From Bacillota bacterium (lineage in GTDB: Bacteria > Bacillota > UBA4882 > UBA8346), in NCBI GenBank assembly GCA_023435225.1, contig JAEYRX010000039.1, positions 1 through 64,000 of the forward strand: a DNA stretch of 64,000 nucleotides. Reading direction: 5' to 3'. Every line of letters starts with the position of its first letter. The first letter of the stretch is position 1. The notes below the pieces were generated by a model, which had not been told where the DNA came from, ran no database searches, and saw only the letters and a program-made list of their open reading frames with translations. This document shows positions 24,536 through 34,105 of the stretch, piece after piece. The translations under genes were made by a program, and so were the position numbers.

Positions 24536-27239
24536 AAAGCTGGTTTTATTAGATGGATTCAGTTTGGCTAACCGGGCTTTTTTTGCTTTGCCACCCTTAT
24601 CTACCAGTTCCGGACAGCCGACTAACGCAGTGTACGGAATGGCGATGATGTTACTTAAACTATTAGATGAATCAAAACCCAACTATATTATTACCGCTTT
24701 TGACGTTGCCGCTCCGACTTTTAGACATCAACAGTTTGAAGCATATAAAGGACATCGTTTAAAGATGGAAGATTCATTAAAGATCCAATTTCCGATTATC
24801 CGGAAGCTGCTGGAAATTTTGAAAATTCCAATTATTGAAGAACCGGGATTTGAGGCTGACGACATAATCGGAACCTTAGCCAAACAAGTAGCCGGTCAAG
24901 GAATAACAGTGGAGATCGTTACCGGAGATCGTGATTCTTTTCAGTTGGTTGAAGCCAATATCAAAGTATTATATACAAGGAAGGGAATTACGGATGTGGA
25001 CCGGGTGGATGAAACCTATATTTTCAACCGTTATCAATTAAAGCCCGAGCAATTAATTGATTTAAAATCATTAATGGGCGATGCTTCGGATAATATTCCG
25101 GGAATACCCGGCTTTGGAGAGAAAACAGCCTTAAAATATTTACACCAATTCCATTCCTTGGACGGAATCTATGAAAACTTAGGCCAAGTCTCCAAACAAA
25201 GGGACCGGGAGTTGTTGGAGAAATACCGGGATCAGGCCTACTTAAGCAGGCAGTTGGCGGAGATTGTTACTGATGTAGAAATTATTTTTGAACCTTCAAA
25301 GTGTTGTAAACATCAAGACTATTCGAAAGCGGAATTAATTGATTTCTGCAAGGAATATGAGTTTAACTCACTGGCGAAAAAGCTATCCGATAATCCTGAA
25401 CTGGAGAACTTTACACAACTTCAACCACTGGATTTCGAAGTTAAAATATTGGAAGACCAATTCTTGGATTCGGTTTTAAACAAAATCCGGCAAGAAAAAT
25501 ATTGTTATCTACAATTAATAACTACGGTAGCTAATTGGGAACAGACTGAGTTGTTAGGGGTAGGACTGGGTACAAGTCATGAAAATTGGTTTCTCCCTAT
25601 GACTTCAAATCAGGAGCTACCGGATACTTTAAGAAAAATGTTAGCAGATGAAGGAATTGCAAAATATGGGCATGATCTAAAAAAACAAATGCAAATAGCT
25701 TTTAAGGCAGGTTTCTCTATCAAGGGTCAGTTGGAAGATACCCTTATTGCATCATATTTAGTAAATGCTGGTGTTGGCAACCTAGAGCTGGAGGAACTGG
25801 GATCTTCTTATTTGCAGAAATTAGTTCCAGCCTGGAAGAATGACCGGGGTAAGATTTTTTCCGTTTTTTTACTACCGGAAGGACTTCCCGAAAAAGTATT
25901 GGCCGACATTACCGGAGGCAGGCTTGAAGCTATCCGGCAATTAAAAAACAGATTATCGGAGATGCTTGGTGATATCACCTTAGAGAAATTATATAGAGAA
26001 ATAGAATTGCCATTAATTAAAGTACTCTTTAGCATGGAAAAAGAAGGTATTAAGTTAAACCCGGATACCCTCAGAGAGTTTGGTCGAGAGTTAAAAAAGC
26101 GGCAAAATCAATTGGAGAAGGAAATTTATTCACTGGTAAATGAGGAATTTAACATCAGTTCTCCGAAGCAATTGGGAAAAATTTTGTTTGAGAAACTGGG
26201 GTTAAAAGCTCCCAAAAAGACCAAAACCGGATATTCAACCGATGCCGAAGTACTTGAAACCTTAAGTGATGAGCATCCTGTTATCCCTAAAATATTAGAA
26301 TACCGGCAGAATTTGAAATTACAAACTACTTATATCGATGCTTTGATTAATTTAATTAATTCGCAAACCGGAAGGGTTCATACCACCTTTAACCAGGCGG
26401 TGACCACTACCGGTCGGCTCAGCAGTACTGAGCCGAATCTGCAAAACATTCCAATTCGCAGTGAAGAAGGTCGAATTATCCGAAGCGCTTTTATTCCTGA
26501 AAGTGAAGAATACCGGTTACTGGCAGCCGATTACTCGCAAATTGAATTAAGGGTGATGGCCCATTTTTCAGATGATCAAGCTTACCGGGAAGCATTTTTG
26601 AAAGGAGAAGACATTCATAGGTTCACCGCCGCCGCTGTTTATGGCCTTCCTGTAGCTGAAGTTACTAAAGAAATGCGGGATAAAGCTAAGGCTGTGAATT
26701 TTGGTATTATTTACGGAATTAGCGGTTTCGGTTTAGCCAAAAATATTCGAGTTAGCCGGAAAGAAGCAGATACGTTTATTGAAACTTACTTTCAAAAATA
26801 TCCCGGAGTTAAAGATTATGTCGAAAAGTTGATTGAAGAAGCCAGGAAAACCGGAGAGGCCAAAACCATGATGGGACGGGTTCGCAAATTACCGGATTTA
26901 CATTCTCGTAATTTTACTCTACGATCTTTTGCGGAACGGATGGCTAGAAATACACCGGTTCAAGGTACGGCAGCCGATATAATTAAAATAGCTATGGTAA
27001 AAATTGCTGAACAATTGAACCGTAAGCCTGAATTGGGAAAGATGTTGCTCCAGGTACATGATGAATTAGTTTTTGAAGTGCCGGAATCAAAGTGGCGCGA
27101 TCTAGCTATAATAGTCAAGAATGAAATGGAAAATGCGGTTAAGTTAAATGTTCCATTAGTGGTTGATTTAAAAATGGGGACCAATTGGGGTGAGATGATC
27201 CATATAGACCTAGCTGGCTTTAGGGACGAAAGTGTTTAG
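24528..27239 (+). CDS. polA: DNA polymerase I
   Basis: PolA removes RNA primers and fills gaps in replication and repair. I start at the ATG of MSKKLVLLDGFSLANRAFFALPP after TTGGAGG, giving 903 residues. The 5'-3' exonuclease domain (about 1-300) has the EADDIIGTLAK and TGDRDSFQLV motifs. The polymerase domain has motif A DYSQIELR (about 667), motif B KAVNFGIIYG (about 720) and motif C QVHDELVFE (about 841). The middle 3'-5' exonuclease-like domain lacks the usual DTET-type Asp/Glu pair (the corresponding stretch reads LQLITTVANWEQTE), so proofreading is probably lost, as in Bacillus-type enzymes. Confidence 0.96.
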   Translation: MSKKLVLLDGFSLANRAFFALPPLSTSSGQPTNAVYGMAMMLLKLLDESKPNYIITAFDVAAPTFRHQQFEAYKGHRLKMEDSLKIQFPIIRKLLEILKIPIIEEPGFEADDIIGTLAKQVAGQGITVEIVTGDRDSFQLVEANIKVLYTRKGITDVDRVDETYIFNRYQLKPEQLIDLKSLMGDASDNIPGIPGFGEKTALKYLHQFHSLDGIYENLGQVSKQRDRELLEKYRDQAYLSRQLAEIVTDVEIIFEPSKCCKHQDYSKAELIDFCKEYEFNSLAKKLSDNPELENFTQLQPLDFEVKILEDQFLDSVLNKIRQEKYCYLQLITTVANWEQTELLGVGLGTSHENWFLPMTSNQELPDTLRKMLADEGIAKYGHDLKKQMQIAFKAGFSIKGQLEDTLIASYLVNAGVGNLELEELGSSYLQKLVPAWKNDRGKIFSVFLLPEGLPEKVLADITGGRLEAIRQLKNRLSEMLGDITLEKLYREIELPLIKVLFSMEKEGIKLNPDTLREFGRELKKRQNQLEKEIYSLVNEEFNISSPKQLGKILFEKLGLKAPKKTKTGYSTDAEVLETLSDEHPVIPKILEYRQNLKLQTTYIDALINLINSQTGRVHTTFNQAVTTTGRLSSTEPNLQNIPIRSEEGRIIRSAFIPESEEYRLLAADYSQIELRVMAHFSDDQAYREAFLKGEDIHRFTAAAVYGLPVAEVTKEMRDKAKAVNFGIIYGISGFGLAKNIRVSRKEADTFIETYFQKYPGVKDYVEKLIEEARKTGEAKTMMGRVRKLPDLHSRNFTLRSFAERMARNTPVQGTAADIIKIAMVKIAEQLNRKPELGKMLLQVHDELVFEVPESKWRDLAIIVKNEMENAVKLNVPLVVDLKMGTNWGEMIHIDLAGFRDESV

Positions 27240-27286
27240 AAGTTAATAAAATTTGATTCAACTTATATAAATTGGAGGCTTAAAAT

Positions 27287-28105
27287 ATGCCGGAGTTACC
27301 GGAAGTTGAAACAATCTGTTTGACGCTAAAACCAAAACTAATCGGACGGACCATTATCTCCGGAGAAGTCCTTTTACCGAAAATGCTTCAAAATATTATA
27401 GTTGAAGAATTTTTGCAACAAATCTCCTCCAAAAAAGTAGTTGATCTTAGCCGGCGGGGTAAATATTTAAAGATTCATTTAAGTGAAAAATTGATTATAG
27501 CTTTTCATCTTCGGATGACCGGACAGTTGATTGTGGAATCTGCCGAAAAGGAAGCCGGAAAAGCAACTTATTTAAAGATTAGACTTGATGACGGTAATGA
27601 ACTTCGTTTTCTGGATCAACGGAAATTTGGCCGAGTATTTCTATTTCCGGAGACGGACTATCCGGTTAATTTAAAAAAGCTGGGACCGGAACCGTTAGGT
27701 TCTGAATTTTCAATGGCTACCTTTAAAAAGCAAATAGCCAATAAAAAAATTGCTATTAAAAAAGTTTTATTGGATCAAGAAATTATTGCCGGGATCGGTA
27801 ATATTTATGCTGATGAATCATTATTTTTAGCGGGGATTCACCCGGCTCGTTTAGTAGATTCTTTAACCGAAGATGAGTTGGAAAAGTTATATCATGCTAT
27901 CCGTAAAGTACTGAATGAGGGGATACAATACCGGGGTACAACTAAACGTGATTACCGGGATGGTGATGGTAAAGCCGGTTCTTATCAAGAACAACTTCGA
28001 GTCTACGGACGAAAGGGGTTGCAATGTCCTCAATGTCAAAATATGATTGTAAAAATGAATTTTGCTGGACGAGGGACTCATTTTTGCCCGATATGCCAGA
28101 AATAG
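27287..28105 (+). CDS. mutM: Formamidopyrimidine-DNA glycosylase
   Basis: MutM excises oxidised purines such as 8-oxoguanine and nicks the abasic site. The 272-residue protein begins PELPEVETI after the initiator Met, with the catalytic Pro and Glu. It has the central FHLRMTGQL and LRFLDQRKFGR segments (about 71 and 106), the GIGNIYADESLF helix (about 168) and a C-terminal zinc finger (CPQC ... CPIC). It sits between polA and coaE, a common repair/CoA neighbourhood in Firmicutes. Confidence 0.96.
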   Translation: MPELPEVETICLTLKPKLIGRTIISGEVLLPKMLQNIIVEEFLQQISSKKVVDLSRRGKYLKIHLSEKLIIAFHLRMTGQLIVESAEKEAGKATYLKIRLDDGNELRFLDQRKFGRVFLFPETDYPVNLKKLGPEPLGSEFSMATFKKQIANKKIAIKKVLLDQEIIAGIGNIYADESLFLAGIHPARLVDSLTEDELEKLYHAIRKVLNEGIQYRGTTKRDYRDGDGKAGSYQEQLRVYGRKGLQCPQCQNMIVKMNFAGRGTHFCPICQK

Positions 28106-28112
28106 TAGGGAA

Positions 28113-28712
28113 GTGATTACCATAAAAACAATTGGTTTGACCGGGGGTATTGCTTGCGGGAAAAGCACAGTAGCACAAATATTAAATAAACATGGGTTAA
28201 AAACGCTTAATGCCGATAAAATTGCCCATGAAGTAATAGGGCCTAGTAAACCTGCTTTTTCAGCAATTTTGGAAGAGTTTGGGCAGGGTATTTTGGATCA
28301 AAGCGGGGTTATTGATCGCATTAAGCTTGGAAAAGTTGTTTTTAAGGATACCGAAGCCCGAAAAAAGTTGGAGTCTATTATACATCCGCTGGTTATTGAG
28401 GAAATTAAACAGGAAATAAAGTCTAGTCAAGAAAAAGGGATTAATATATTAATAGTAGAAATTCCTTTATTATATGAAACGGGTTTGGAAAATCTATTCG
28501 ACCAAGTTTGGGTGGTTAGTTCTTCTGAAGAAGAGCAGATTAAGAGGCTAAAAAGTAGGGGACATTTAAATGAAGCTGCTATCAAAGAACGACTTGATTC
28601 GCAATTACCGATAAGTTTTAAAGAAGATAAGGCTGATCGAGTTATTTATAACAATAAGGGTCTAGGAGAGCTGGAGAGAGAAATTATTCAAGCCTTAAGA
28701 GCGTTGGAGTGA
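28113..28712 (+). CDS. coaE: Dephospho-CoA kinase
   Basis: CoaE phosphorylates dephospho-CoA in the last step of coenzyme A synthesis. The P-loop GLTGGIACGKST lies near the N-terminus; NADKIAHEV and the VVFKDTEARKKLESIIHPLV lid region follow, then VEIPLLYETGL. I start at a GTG at 28113, eight bases after the mutM stop, giving 199 residues, the usual length. The ribosome site is weak, so the start could differ by a few codons, but an upstream extension inside mutM is unlikely. Confidence 0.93.
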   Translation: MITIKTIGLTGGIACGKSTVAQILNKHGLKTLNADKIAHEVIGPSKPAFSAILEEFGQGILDQSGVIDRIKLGKVVFKDTEARKKLESIIHPLVIEEIKQEIKSSQEKGINILIVEIPLLYETGLENLFDQVWVVSSSEEEQIKRLKSRGHLNEAAIKERLDSQLPISFKEDKADRVIYNNKGLGELEREIIQALRALE

Positions 28713-28718
28713 GTTTTA

Positions 28719-29276
28719 TTGGCTAAGACCAGAATGTTTCATCGGGGATGGTTTCTATTTATTATCTTTTTATTGGTTGTTTGGCATAAACCGATTTTAA
28801 AGATTTATTTTGTTTTAGACTACAAAGACCAAATAAATATTTATAGTCGAGTTCATAGGATTAGTCCTTCGATGGTAAGCGCTATTGTCTTTGTTGAAAG
28901 CCGTTTTAATGCAACTGCCAGATCACATAAAGGCGCACTAGGATTGATGCAAATAATGCCGTCCACTGGTGAGTGGGTGGCTGAACAGATGCAGTGGGAG
29001 AAATTCTCGGTTAGTGATTTGTATGTACCGGAAAAAAATTTAGCAGTTGGTATTTGGTATTTAGCATATTTAAAAAAAAATTTTAATCACAACGAATATT
29101 TGGCATTAGCTTCATATAATGCAGGTTTTCGTTATGTTTCCCAATGGCTGAAAGAAGGTACCTGGGATGGGAATAAGATTAAAATTGAACAAATTCCTTT
29201 TCCGGAAACTAAAAAATATATAATGCGGATTATAGTGTTGAGAAAGATTTATCATTATCTTTATAAGTTAAGTTAA
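28719..29276 (+). CDS. Lytic transglycosylase (Slt/MltC-type catalytic domain)
   Basis: This would cleave glycan strands of peptidoglycan with formation of anhydromuramic acid. The 185-residue protein has an N-terminal membrane anchor (about 11-31, FLFIIFLLVVWHKPILKIYFV-like in part) and a single catalytic domain. SAIVFVESRFNATARS carries the catalytic Glu (about 61), GALGLMQIMPSTGEWVA follows, then NLAVGIWYL and LALASYNAG. It begins at TTG six bases after coaE. The coaE-transglycosylase pair is common in Clostridia. Confidence 0.92.
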   Translation: MAKTRMFHRGWFLFIIFLLVVWHKPILKIYFVLDYKDQINIYSRVHRISPSMVSAIVFVESRFNATARSHKGALGLMQIMPSTGEWVAEQMQWEKFSVSDLYVPEKNLAVGIWYLAYLKKNFNHNEYLALASYNAGFRYVSQWLKEGTWDGNKIKIEQIPFPETKKYIMRIIVLRKIYHYLYKLS

Positions 29277-29448
29277 ATTTATTATCTACATGAAGTAAAT
29301 TTTTACCTCAGCATTTGCATTTTTTGAAGCTAGGTGGACAACTCTATGGCATAATTAATATATTATAAAAATTTTAGTAAGGTTTTTAAAATTTTATTCC
29401 GATAAAATGATTAAGGATTATTTTAGATAAAATATGATTGGGGGGATG

Positions 29449-29874
29449 ATGTTGAAATTGGCTTCTGTAGTGAAGGAAGATCCAAATCAGGTCTATGCAA
29501 GAGCAAATGGCTACTTGGCAAAAGGTTGTATGGATTTAGCAGAAAACTTATATTTTAAATTGCTTAACTCACGAGATAATGGAAGTCATTTAGATGTAGA
29601 AATACAAGCGGATATCCTCCATAACTTGGGAATGATTGCTGAAAGAAGACAAAATCTTGATTTGGCTATTGAATATTATCAACAAGCAGTATCGGTTAAT
29701 CAAAACCGGAGTATGACTTGGTTATTCCTAGCAAAATCATATTTAACCCGGTTTGAACATAAAGGTAATAATAAGGATCTTAAAGCAGGCTTTGATGCTA
29801 TCCATCAAGCTGAATCCGATAACCCTAATTATCCGGTGATCAGGTTTTTAAAACAAAAATTTGCAGTGGTATAA
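29449..29874 (+). CDS. Small TPR-repeat protein
   Basis: The function is unknown. The protein of about 141 residues has two or three tetratricopeptide-type helix pairs: ANGYLAKGCMDLAENLYFKLL, IQADILHNLGMIAERRQNLDLAIEYYQQAV and MTWLFLAKSYLTR, which point to a protein-binding scaffold. Several starts are possible (ATG at 29434, 29446 or 29449, TTG at 29452). I chose 29449 because the GGGGGG ribosome site overlaps the first two. It has no signal peptide and ends just before a strong terminator. Confidence 0.72.
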   Translation: MLKLASVVKEDPNQVYARANGYLAKGCMDLAENLYFKLLNSRDNGSHLDVEIQADILHNLGMIAERRQNLDLAIEYYQQAVSVNQNRSMTWLFLAKSYLTRFEHKGNNKDLKAGFDAIHQAESDNPNYPVIRFLKQKFAVV

Positions 29875-29947
29875 AACAGGCAAGGAAAGAGGAACAGGCA
29901 ATAGTTTAATTTTTTTATACCCAATATAAAAAATTAAAAGTATTGGG

Positions 29948-29986
29948 AAAATTCCGATGACGGTTTGTCCGTAAACGGAATTTTTT
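29948..29986 (+). terminator. Terminator after the TPR gene
   Basis: AAAATTCCG and CGGAATTTT form a 9-bp outer stem. An inner ACGG/CCGT stem continues the hairpin and a T-run follows. Confidence 0.82.
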
Positions 29987-30003
29987 CATTCTAGATAAGA
30001 TGA

Positions 30004-30032
30004 ATTAAATTTCCTATGTATCATGCTATAAT
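30004..30032 (+). promoter_or_regulatory. Candidate extended -10 promoter for rimO
   Basis: TGCTATAAT is a perfect extended -10 element, with TTAAAT 17 bases upstream as a weak -35 box. The rimO start is 44 bases downstream. Confidence 0.5.
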
Positions 30033-30075
30033 AACCAATGAGAGATTTTTAAATCTTATATAACTTGAGGTAATC

Positions 30076-31398
30076 ATGAAAAGATTAGCGGTAGTATCTT
30101 TAGGTTGCGCCAAGAATTTGGTTGATACCGAGATAATGTTAGGACAATTATTGGGAGATGGCTGGGAAATGACTGATGACTTTTCTCAAGCTGAATTAAT
30201 TTTAGTTAATACTTGTGGTTTTATTGAAAAGGCTAAAAAAGAATCTATCGACCAAATATTAGAATTAGCCGAGTATAAAACACCTATTAAGGGAAGATGT
30301 GAAAGACTTGTAGTTTCCGGCTGTTTAGTTCAAAGATATTCTTCAGAACTAGCAGCCGAAATTCCCGAAGTTGATTTCTGGATTAATTTAGGAGAAATTG
30401 GGGAGATTGCTAAAATAATTAAAAATAAAAGACAACCTCAAGTGAAGCATACTCAAAAGCAGCCCTTTTTAAATGAACTGAATTTACCCCGTTTTCAAGC
30501 AACCTTAAGACATACTGCTTACGTTAAAATTGCCGAAGGTTGTAATCATTGTTGTTCATATTGTGCCATACCGATTATTAAGGGAAAGTTTCGGAGCAGG
30601 AGTTTGGAGTCTATCGTTAAGGAAATTCATAGTTTAGTTCAGGCTGGTGTTAAAGAGATAAATCTGATTGCGCAAGATATTACTAAATACGGTGAAGATC
30701 TAACTCCCAAAATTAATCTCCGAATTTTATTGGAAGAGATAATTACCCGCGCTAACCCTGTTTGGCTTAGATTACTCTATGCTTATCCATCAGGTATAGA
30801 CGAAGACTTACTCCAATTAATAAATACTCAAACTAGTATTTGTAAGTACATAGATTTACCTTTACAACACATCAGTTCCCGGATATTAAAGTTAATGAAC
30901 CGCCCGGAAGAACCGAAATCAATTAAAGAAAAATTATGGTTAATTCGAGAAAAGGTACCGGATATTACACTTCGGACTACTTTTCTGGTGGGTTTTCCAT
31001 CAGAAACTGATAAGGAATTTAATGAACTGTTAGAATTCGTCGCGGCCGGTTATTTTAATCATATAGGAGTTTTTGAATACAGCCGGGAAGAAGGTACTAA
31101 ATCATTCAATTTAGAACCTCAAGTTCCCAATTCTATAAAAGAAAAAAGAAAAGAGTTATTGCTCAGGGAACAACAGCGGGTTTCTTTTAATTATTTGGCT
31201 CGCCAAGTCGAACAGGAAAAATTGGTTTTAGTGGATAAAGTATTAGCGGATGGGAGTAGTATCGGACGTTCTCAGTATATGGCGCCCGAGGTTGATGGTG
31301 TCGTTTATCTTAATAACTATGCAGGAAAAGCAGGTCAATTTACTAAAGCTATAATTACAGGAAACGATAATTATAATCTATTTGCTAAAGTGAATTAA
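30076..31398 (+). CDS. rimO: Ribosomal protein uS12 methylthiotransferase RimO
   Basis: RimO is a radical-SAM enzyme that methylthiolates an aspartate of ribosomal protein S12. The 440-residue protein has an N-terminal UPF0004 domain (SLGCAKNLVDTEIMLG, about 8-23; VNTCGFIEKAKKESID, about 50), the radical SAM cluster motif CNHCCSYC (about 156-163, C-x3-C-x2-C) and a C-terminal TRAM domain (about 375-440). SLGCAKNLVD and the TCGFI motif favour RimO over MiaB. Confidence 0.94.
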   Translation: MKRLAVVSLGCAKNLVDTEIMLGQLLGDGWEMTDDFSQAELILVNTCGFIEKAKKESIDQILELAEYKTPIKGRCERLVVSGCLVQRYSSELAAEIPEVDFWINLGEIGEIAKIIKNKRQPQVKHTQKQPFLNELNLPRFQATLRHTAYVKIAEGCNHCCSYCAIPIIKGKFRSRSLESIVKEIHSLVQAGVKEINLIAQDITKYGEDLTPKINLRILLEEIITRANPVWLRLLYAYPSGIDEDLLQLINTQTSICKYIDLPLQHISSRILKLMNRPEEPKSIKEKLWLIREKVPDITLRTTFLVGFPSETDKEFNELLEFVAAGYFNHIGVFEYSREEGTKSFNLEPQVPNSIKEKRKELLLREQQRVSFNYLARQVEQEKLVLVDKVLADGSSIGRSQYMAPEVDGVVYLNNYAGKAGQFTKAIITGNDNYNLFAKVN

Positions 31399-31536
31399 AA
31401 ATATTATGTTTTCCAGGAAAAAGTGGGAAGTAATATTTTTTAGTTATCTTTAACAGGAATTTTTTAAAACGTGTTGAATGGATAGGAATATAAGTTAAAC
31501 TAAATTCTTATGATAATTTCAGATTTAATTTAACTT

Positions 31537-31550
31537 ATTGCAGCTGCAAT
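31537..31550. promoter_or_regulatory. 14-bp perfect palindrome between rimO and pgsA
   Basis: ATTGCAGCTGCAAT is perfectly self-complementary. It lies 28 bases before a terminator-like hairpin and about 100 bases before pgsA. It could be an operator, but no partner regulator is known. Confidence 0.3.
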
Positions 31551-31578
31551 AGAATGAAGCAATAACTAATTAAATGTT

Positions 31579-31611
31579 ATTTGCATTCGGGTTTAGGAAT
31601 GCAAATTTTAT
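31579..31611 (+). terminator. Terminator-like hairpin between rimO and pgsA
   Basis: ATTTGCATTC and GAATGCAAAT form a perfect 10-bp stem with an 8-base loop followed by TTTATATT. The pgsA start is only about 45 bases away, so it could also be an attenuator or leader hairpin. Confidence 0.6.
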
Positions 31612-31650
31612 ATTAGGAAATTATTTCATTCTATTTTGGAGGAAACTAAA

Positions 31651-32211
31651 ATGAACCTCGCTAATTTAATAACTTCTTGTAGAATATTACTGGCCTTGGT
31701 TTGTGTGGGAATTCTTTTTTGGGATATCCCGGGGCGTGATCTATTGGCTGCATTAATTTTTATTATTGCGGGTCTTACTGATGGGTTGGATGGATATGCT
31801 GCTCGAATTCGTAAGGAAATAACCGCTTTTGGAAAAGCCTTTGACCCCTTTGCAGATAAGGTCTTAATAATTTTGACCTTAGTTGTCCTGGCCAATATTG
31901 ATCGGGTTCCTTGGTTGGCTGTATGGATAATTATTTGCCGGGAAGTTTTAATAACGGTTTTAAGACATTTTGCCGGTAGGAAAGGTTTAACAATTGCCGC
32001 AAGTCCATGGGGAAAATTAAAAACTTTTTCACAAATAACTGCTATAGCCATAATTATTTTAGATAAAATATGGCATATTACTTTTAGTTTATGGATTTTA
32101 TGGTTAGCAGTAATTTTGACTGTCTGGTCCGGTATAGATTATTTATGGCGTTGGCGGAGCGTGTTTTTTAATGCTAAATCTAAAGAGGGGCTAAAAACAG
32201 TTGACAATTGA
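31651..32211 (+). CDS. pgsA: CDP-diacylglycerol-glycerol-3-phosphate 3-phosphatidyltransferase
   Basis: PgsA makes phosphatidylglycerol phosphate in the membrane. The 186-residue protein starts at the ATG after TTTTGGAGG and shows LANLITSCRILLAL at the N-terminus. The CDP-alcohol phosphotransferase motif D-G-x2-A-R-x8-G-x3-D-x3-D is seen as DGLDGYAARIRKEITAFGKAFDPFADK, with four to five hydrophobic segments. It sits downstream of rimO, as in many Firmicutes; recA and cinA, usually next, are absent here. Confidence 0.93.
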   Translation: MNLANLITSCRILLALVCVGILFWDIPGRDLLAALIFIIAGLTDGLDGYAARIRKEITAFGKAFDPFADKVLIILTLVVLANIDRVPWLAVWIIICREVLITVLRHFAGRKGLTIAASPWGKLKTFSQITAIAIIILDKIWHITFSLWILWLAVILTVWSGIDYLWRWRSVFFNAKSKEGLKTVDN

Positions 32212-32290
32212 GAATTAGTTAGTTTCAAATTTCGGATTAAAATATTGAACAACACTAGAAACTAGGAACCAATGAACTATAACTAACAAA
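32201..32290. repeat. Short-word repeat region after pgsA
   Basis: GTTGACAATTGAGAATTAG followed by ACTAGGAACCAATGAACTA and AACTAACAAACTAATAG words. The same GACAATTGAGAATT words recur at 9.6, 37.6 and 43.69 kb. Confidence 0.4.
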
Positions 32291-33569
32291 CTAATAGCTT
32301 ATGAACTAATTCTTGCAGAGATTCAACCAATAAGTCAATTTCCGACAATTTATTGTAACAACCAAAACTAATTCGAACCATTCCCGGGAGATGATACCCG
32401 GGATTATTAATATATTTTTCTTGCAGTAACTGTAATTGGTATGAGTCCAGTTTTAACAAACTTTGGACATACCCCCGGGCGCAGAAACAACCATTTCTTA
32501 CTCCTATTCCACTATTATCCGCTAAATATTCCGCTACTTGGTAATGATCTAATCCCTTAATGTTAAAGCTAACTACGCCGACTCTATTTTGCAAGTTGGT
32601 ATTATAAAGTAATAAATTAGGGACTTCCATTAGTTTTTTTAAAGCATAAGCTATTATTGAGTTTTCGTGCTCAGTGATTTTATCCCAACTAAGAGAACTA
32701 ATAATCTGACAGGCTTTAGCTATTGCTAAAGCCCCTAATACATTTGGTGAACCAGCTTCTTCAACTTCCGGCGGTTCCACCCAGATTATACCATTTGGAC
32801 CGAGGCCTCTAATTGTTCCTCCTCCAACCTGGCTTGGAGTCTTTTTTGAAAAAAGATTTTTTGGGCCAATTAATACTCCACTACCAAAAGGTGCATACAT
32901 TTTATGACCGGAAAAAGCCAAAAAATCAATATGCCGGGGGTCAGAAACCGGGTAAAGTTTTATTTGACGGTGGGGAACCAATTGGGCTCCATCGACTAAA
33001 ATTTTGGTTCCGGCGTTATGAGCCATCTCGGCTATTGTATAAATCGGAGGAGTATAACCGGTAACGTTTGAACCTCCACAAACAGCTAAAAGCTTGATTT
33101 TACCACGGTTTAATTGTAAAACAGCCTCTAATTGATTTAAATCGATTTCATCATTATTTAAACCAATACAGGTAGTTTTAGTTTTTAACCAAGGCAACTC
33201 ATTTGAATGATGCTCGATTTTAGTATAAATAACCATATCTCCCGGTATAATATCCAAGTAATGGCTGACTTTGTTTATGGAATCAGTAGTATTTTTGGTA
33301 AAAATAACTATCTGATCCTGGGAATCAGCTCCTACAAATTCAGCAATTATTTGCCTTGCTTCTTCATATTTTTCCGTAGAATAGCGGGATTTATATCCAT
33401 TGCCACGATGAACACCTGAGTACCAGGCAGCTTCTTTATTAATATAATTCATTACTTCTTTAAAAGGCGGGGTGCTCGCAGCGTTATCAAAGTTAATATA
33501 CCTTTTATATCCGGACAAAGTAGATATTTTTTTTTGGTATCCATGAATTAAACAGCTAAAATCGGTCAC
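32283..33569 (-). CDS. Class V aminotransferase, cysteine desulfurase-like
   Basis: This PLP enzyme resembles SufS/CsdA-type cysteine desulfurases. It has INFDNAASTPP (about 25-35), FTKNTTDSINKV (about 89), LVDGAQLVPHR (about 190), the PLP lysine in AFSGHKMYAPFGSG (about 220) and the RNGCFCARG loop with candidate active cysteines (about 358-366). I prefer the GTG at 33569, six bases after GAGGTG, over the GTG at 33578 that overlaps it. About 428 residues. There is no suf or isc partner beside it, so its sulfur acceptor and even its substrate are open. Confidence 0.82.
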   Translation of the reverse strand: MTDFSCLIHGYQKKISTLSGYKRYINFDNAASTPPFKEVMNYINKEAAWYSGVHRGNGYKSRYSTEKYEEARQIIAEFVGADSQDQIVIFTKNTTDSINKVSHYLDIIPGDMVIYTKIEHHSNELPWLKTKTTCIGLNNDEIDLNQLEAVLQLNRGKIKLLAVCGGSNVTGYTPPIYTIAEMAHNAGTKILVDGAQLVPHRQIKLYPVSDPRHIDFLAFSGHKMYAPFGSGVLIGPKNLFSKKTPSQVGGGTIRGLGPNGIIWVEPPEVEEAGSPNVLGALAIAKACQIISSLSWDKITEHENSIIAYALKKLMEVPNLLLYNTNLQNRVGVVSFNIKGLDHYQVAEYLADNSGIGVRNGCFCARGYVQSLLKLDSYQLQLLQEKYINNPGYHLPGMVRISFGCYNKLSEIDLLVESLQELVHKLLVC

Positions 33570-33763
33570 TATCGTCACCTCTTTTTATTTTATGAATCTT
33601 TGGGACTTTTGGCCACTTGAGGTCTTATTAGAATTAGGCGAATTTTAAATTTCTAAATTGGTATATTGGTATTATATTTGAAAGATTACCAGACTTTTTG
33701 TGGTTTTTTCCTTCTGTAGCTGGGTAAATTAAAAACAGCATTTAATGAAAGGGGGGAAACGAA

Positions 33764-34099
33764 ATGGGTACTGGGCAAAGAAGTAATACTTATGTTGTTA
33801 AAGAAGCAGCCAAAGCTCTTCATAATATGAAGTACGAAATGGCAAAGGATCTGAGTTCGGCAAATATCATTGATACTTCGCCAATTCAGGGTGACTACTG
33901 GGGCTATATGACCGCCAGGGATTGCGGCCATGTAGGAGGCCAGATGGTTAAAAATATGATTGATGCCGCAGAGCGTTCCCTTGCTGAGCAGGCGCTGGCT
34001 AATGTTCAAACCGGATTCCAGGCTGGACTTAGCCAAAAGAATGATACCGTTCAAAATATCCCGAACTTTAATCTCAATAATTTGAATCAAAAATATTAA
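33764..34099 (+). CDS. Alpha/beta-type small acid-soluble spore protein (SASP)
   Basis: SASPs coat and protect DNA in dormant spores. The 111-residue protein shows the first conserved block AAKALHNMKYEMAKDL (about 15-30), including the KYExA germination-protease cleavage region. The second block is GYMTARDCGHVGGQMVKNMIDAAERSL (about 47-73). It is longer than the usual 60-90 residues because of a Gln/Asn-rich tail. A strong AAAGGGGGG ribosome site and a strong terminator frame it as a single-gene unit. Forespore sigma-G control is expected but no clear promoter was found. Confidence 0.83.
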   Translation: MGTGQRSNTYVVKEAAKALHNMKYEMAKDLSSANIIDTSPIQGDYWGYMTARDCGHVGGQMVKNMIDAAERSLAEQALANVQTGFQAGLSQKNDTVQNIPNFNLNNLNQKY

Positions 34100-34105
34100 T
34101 AGTGG

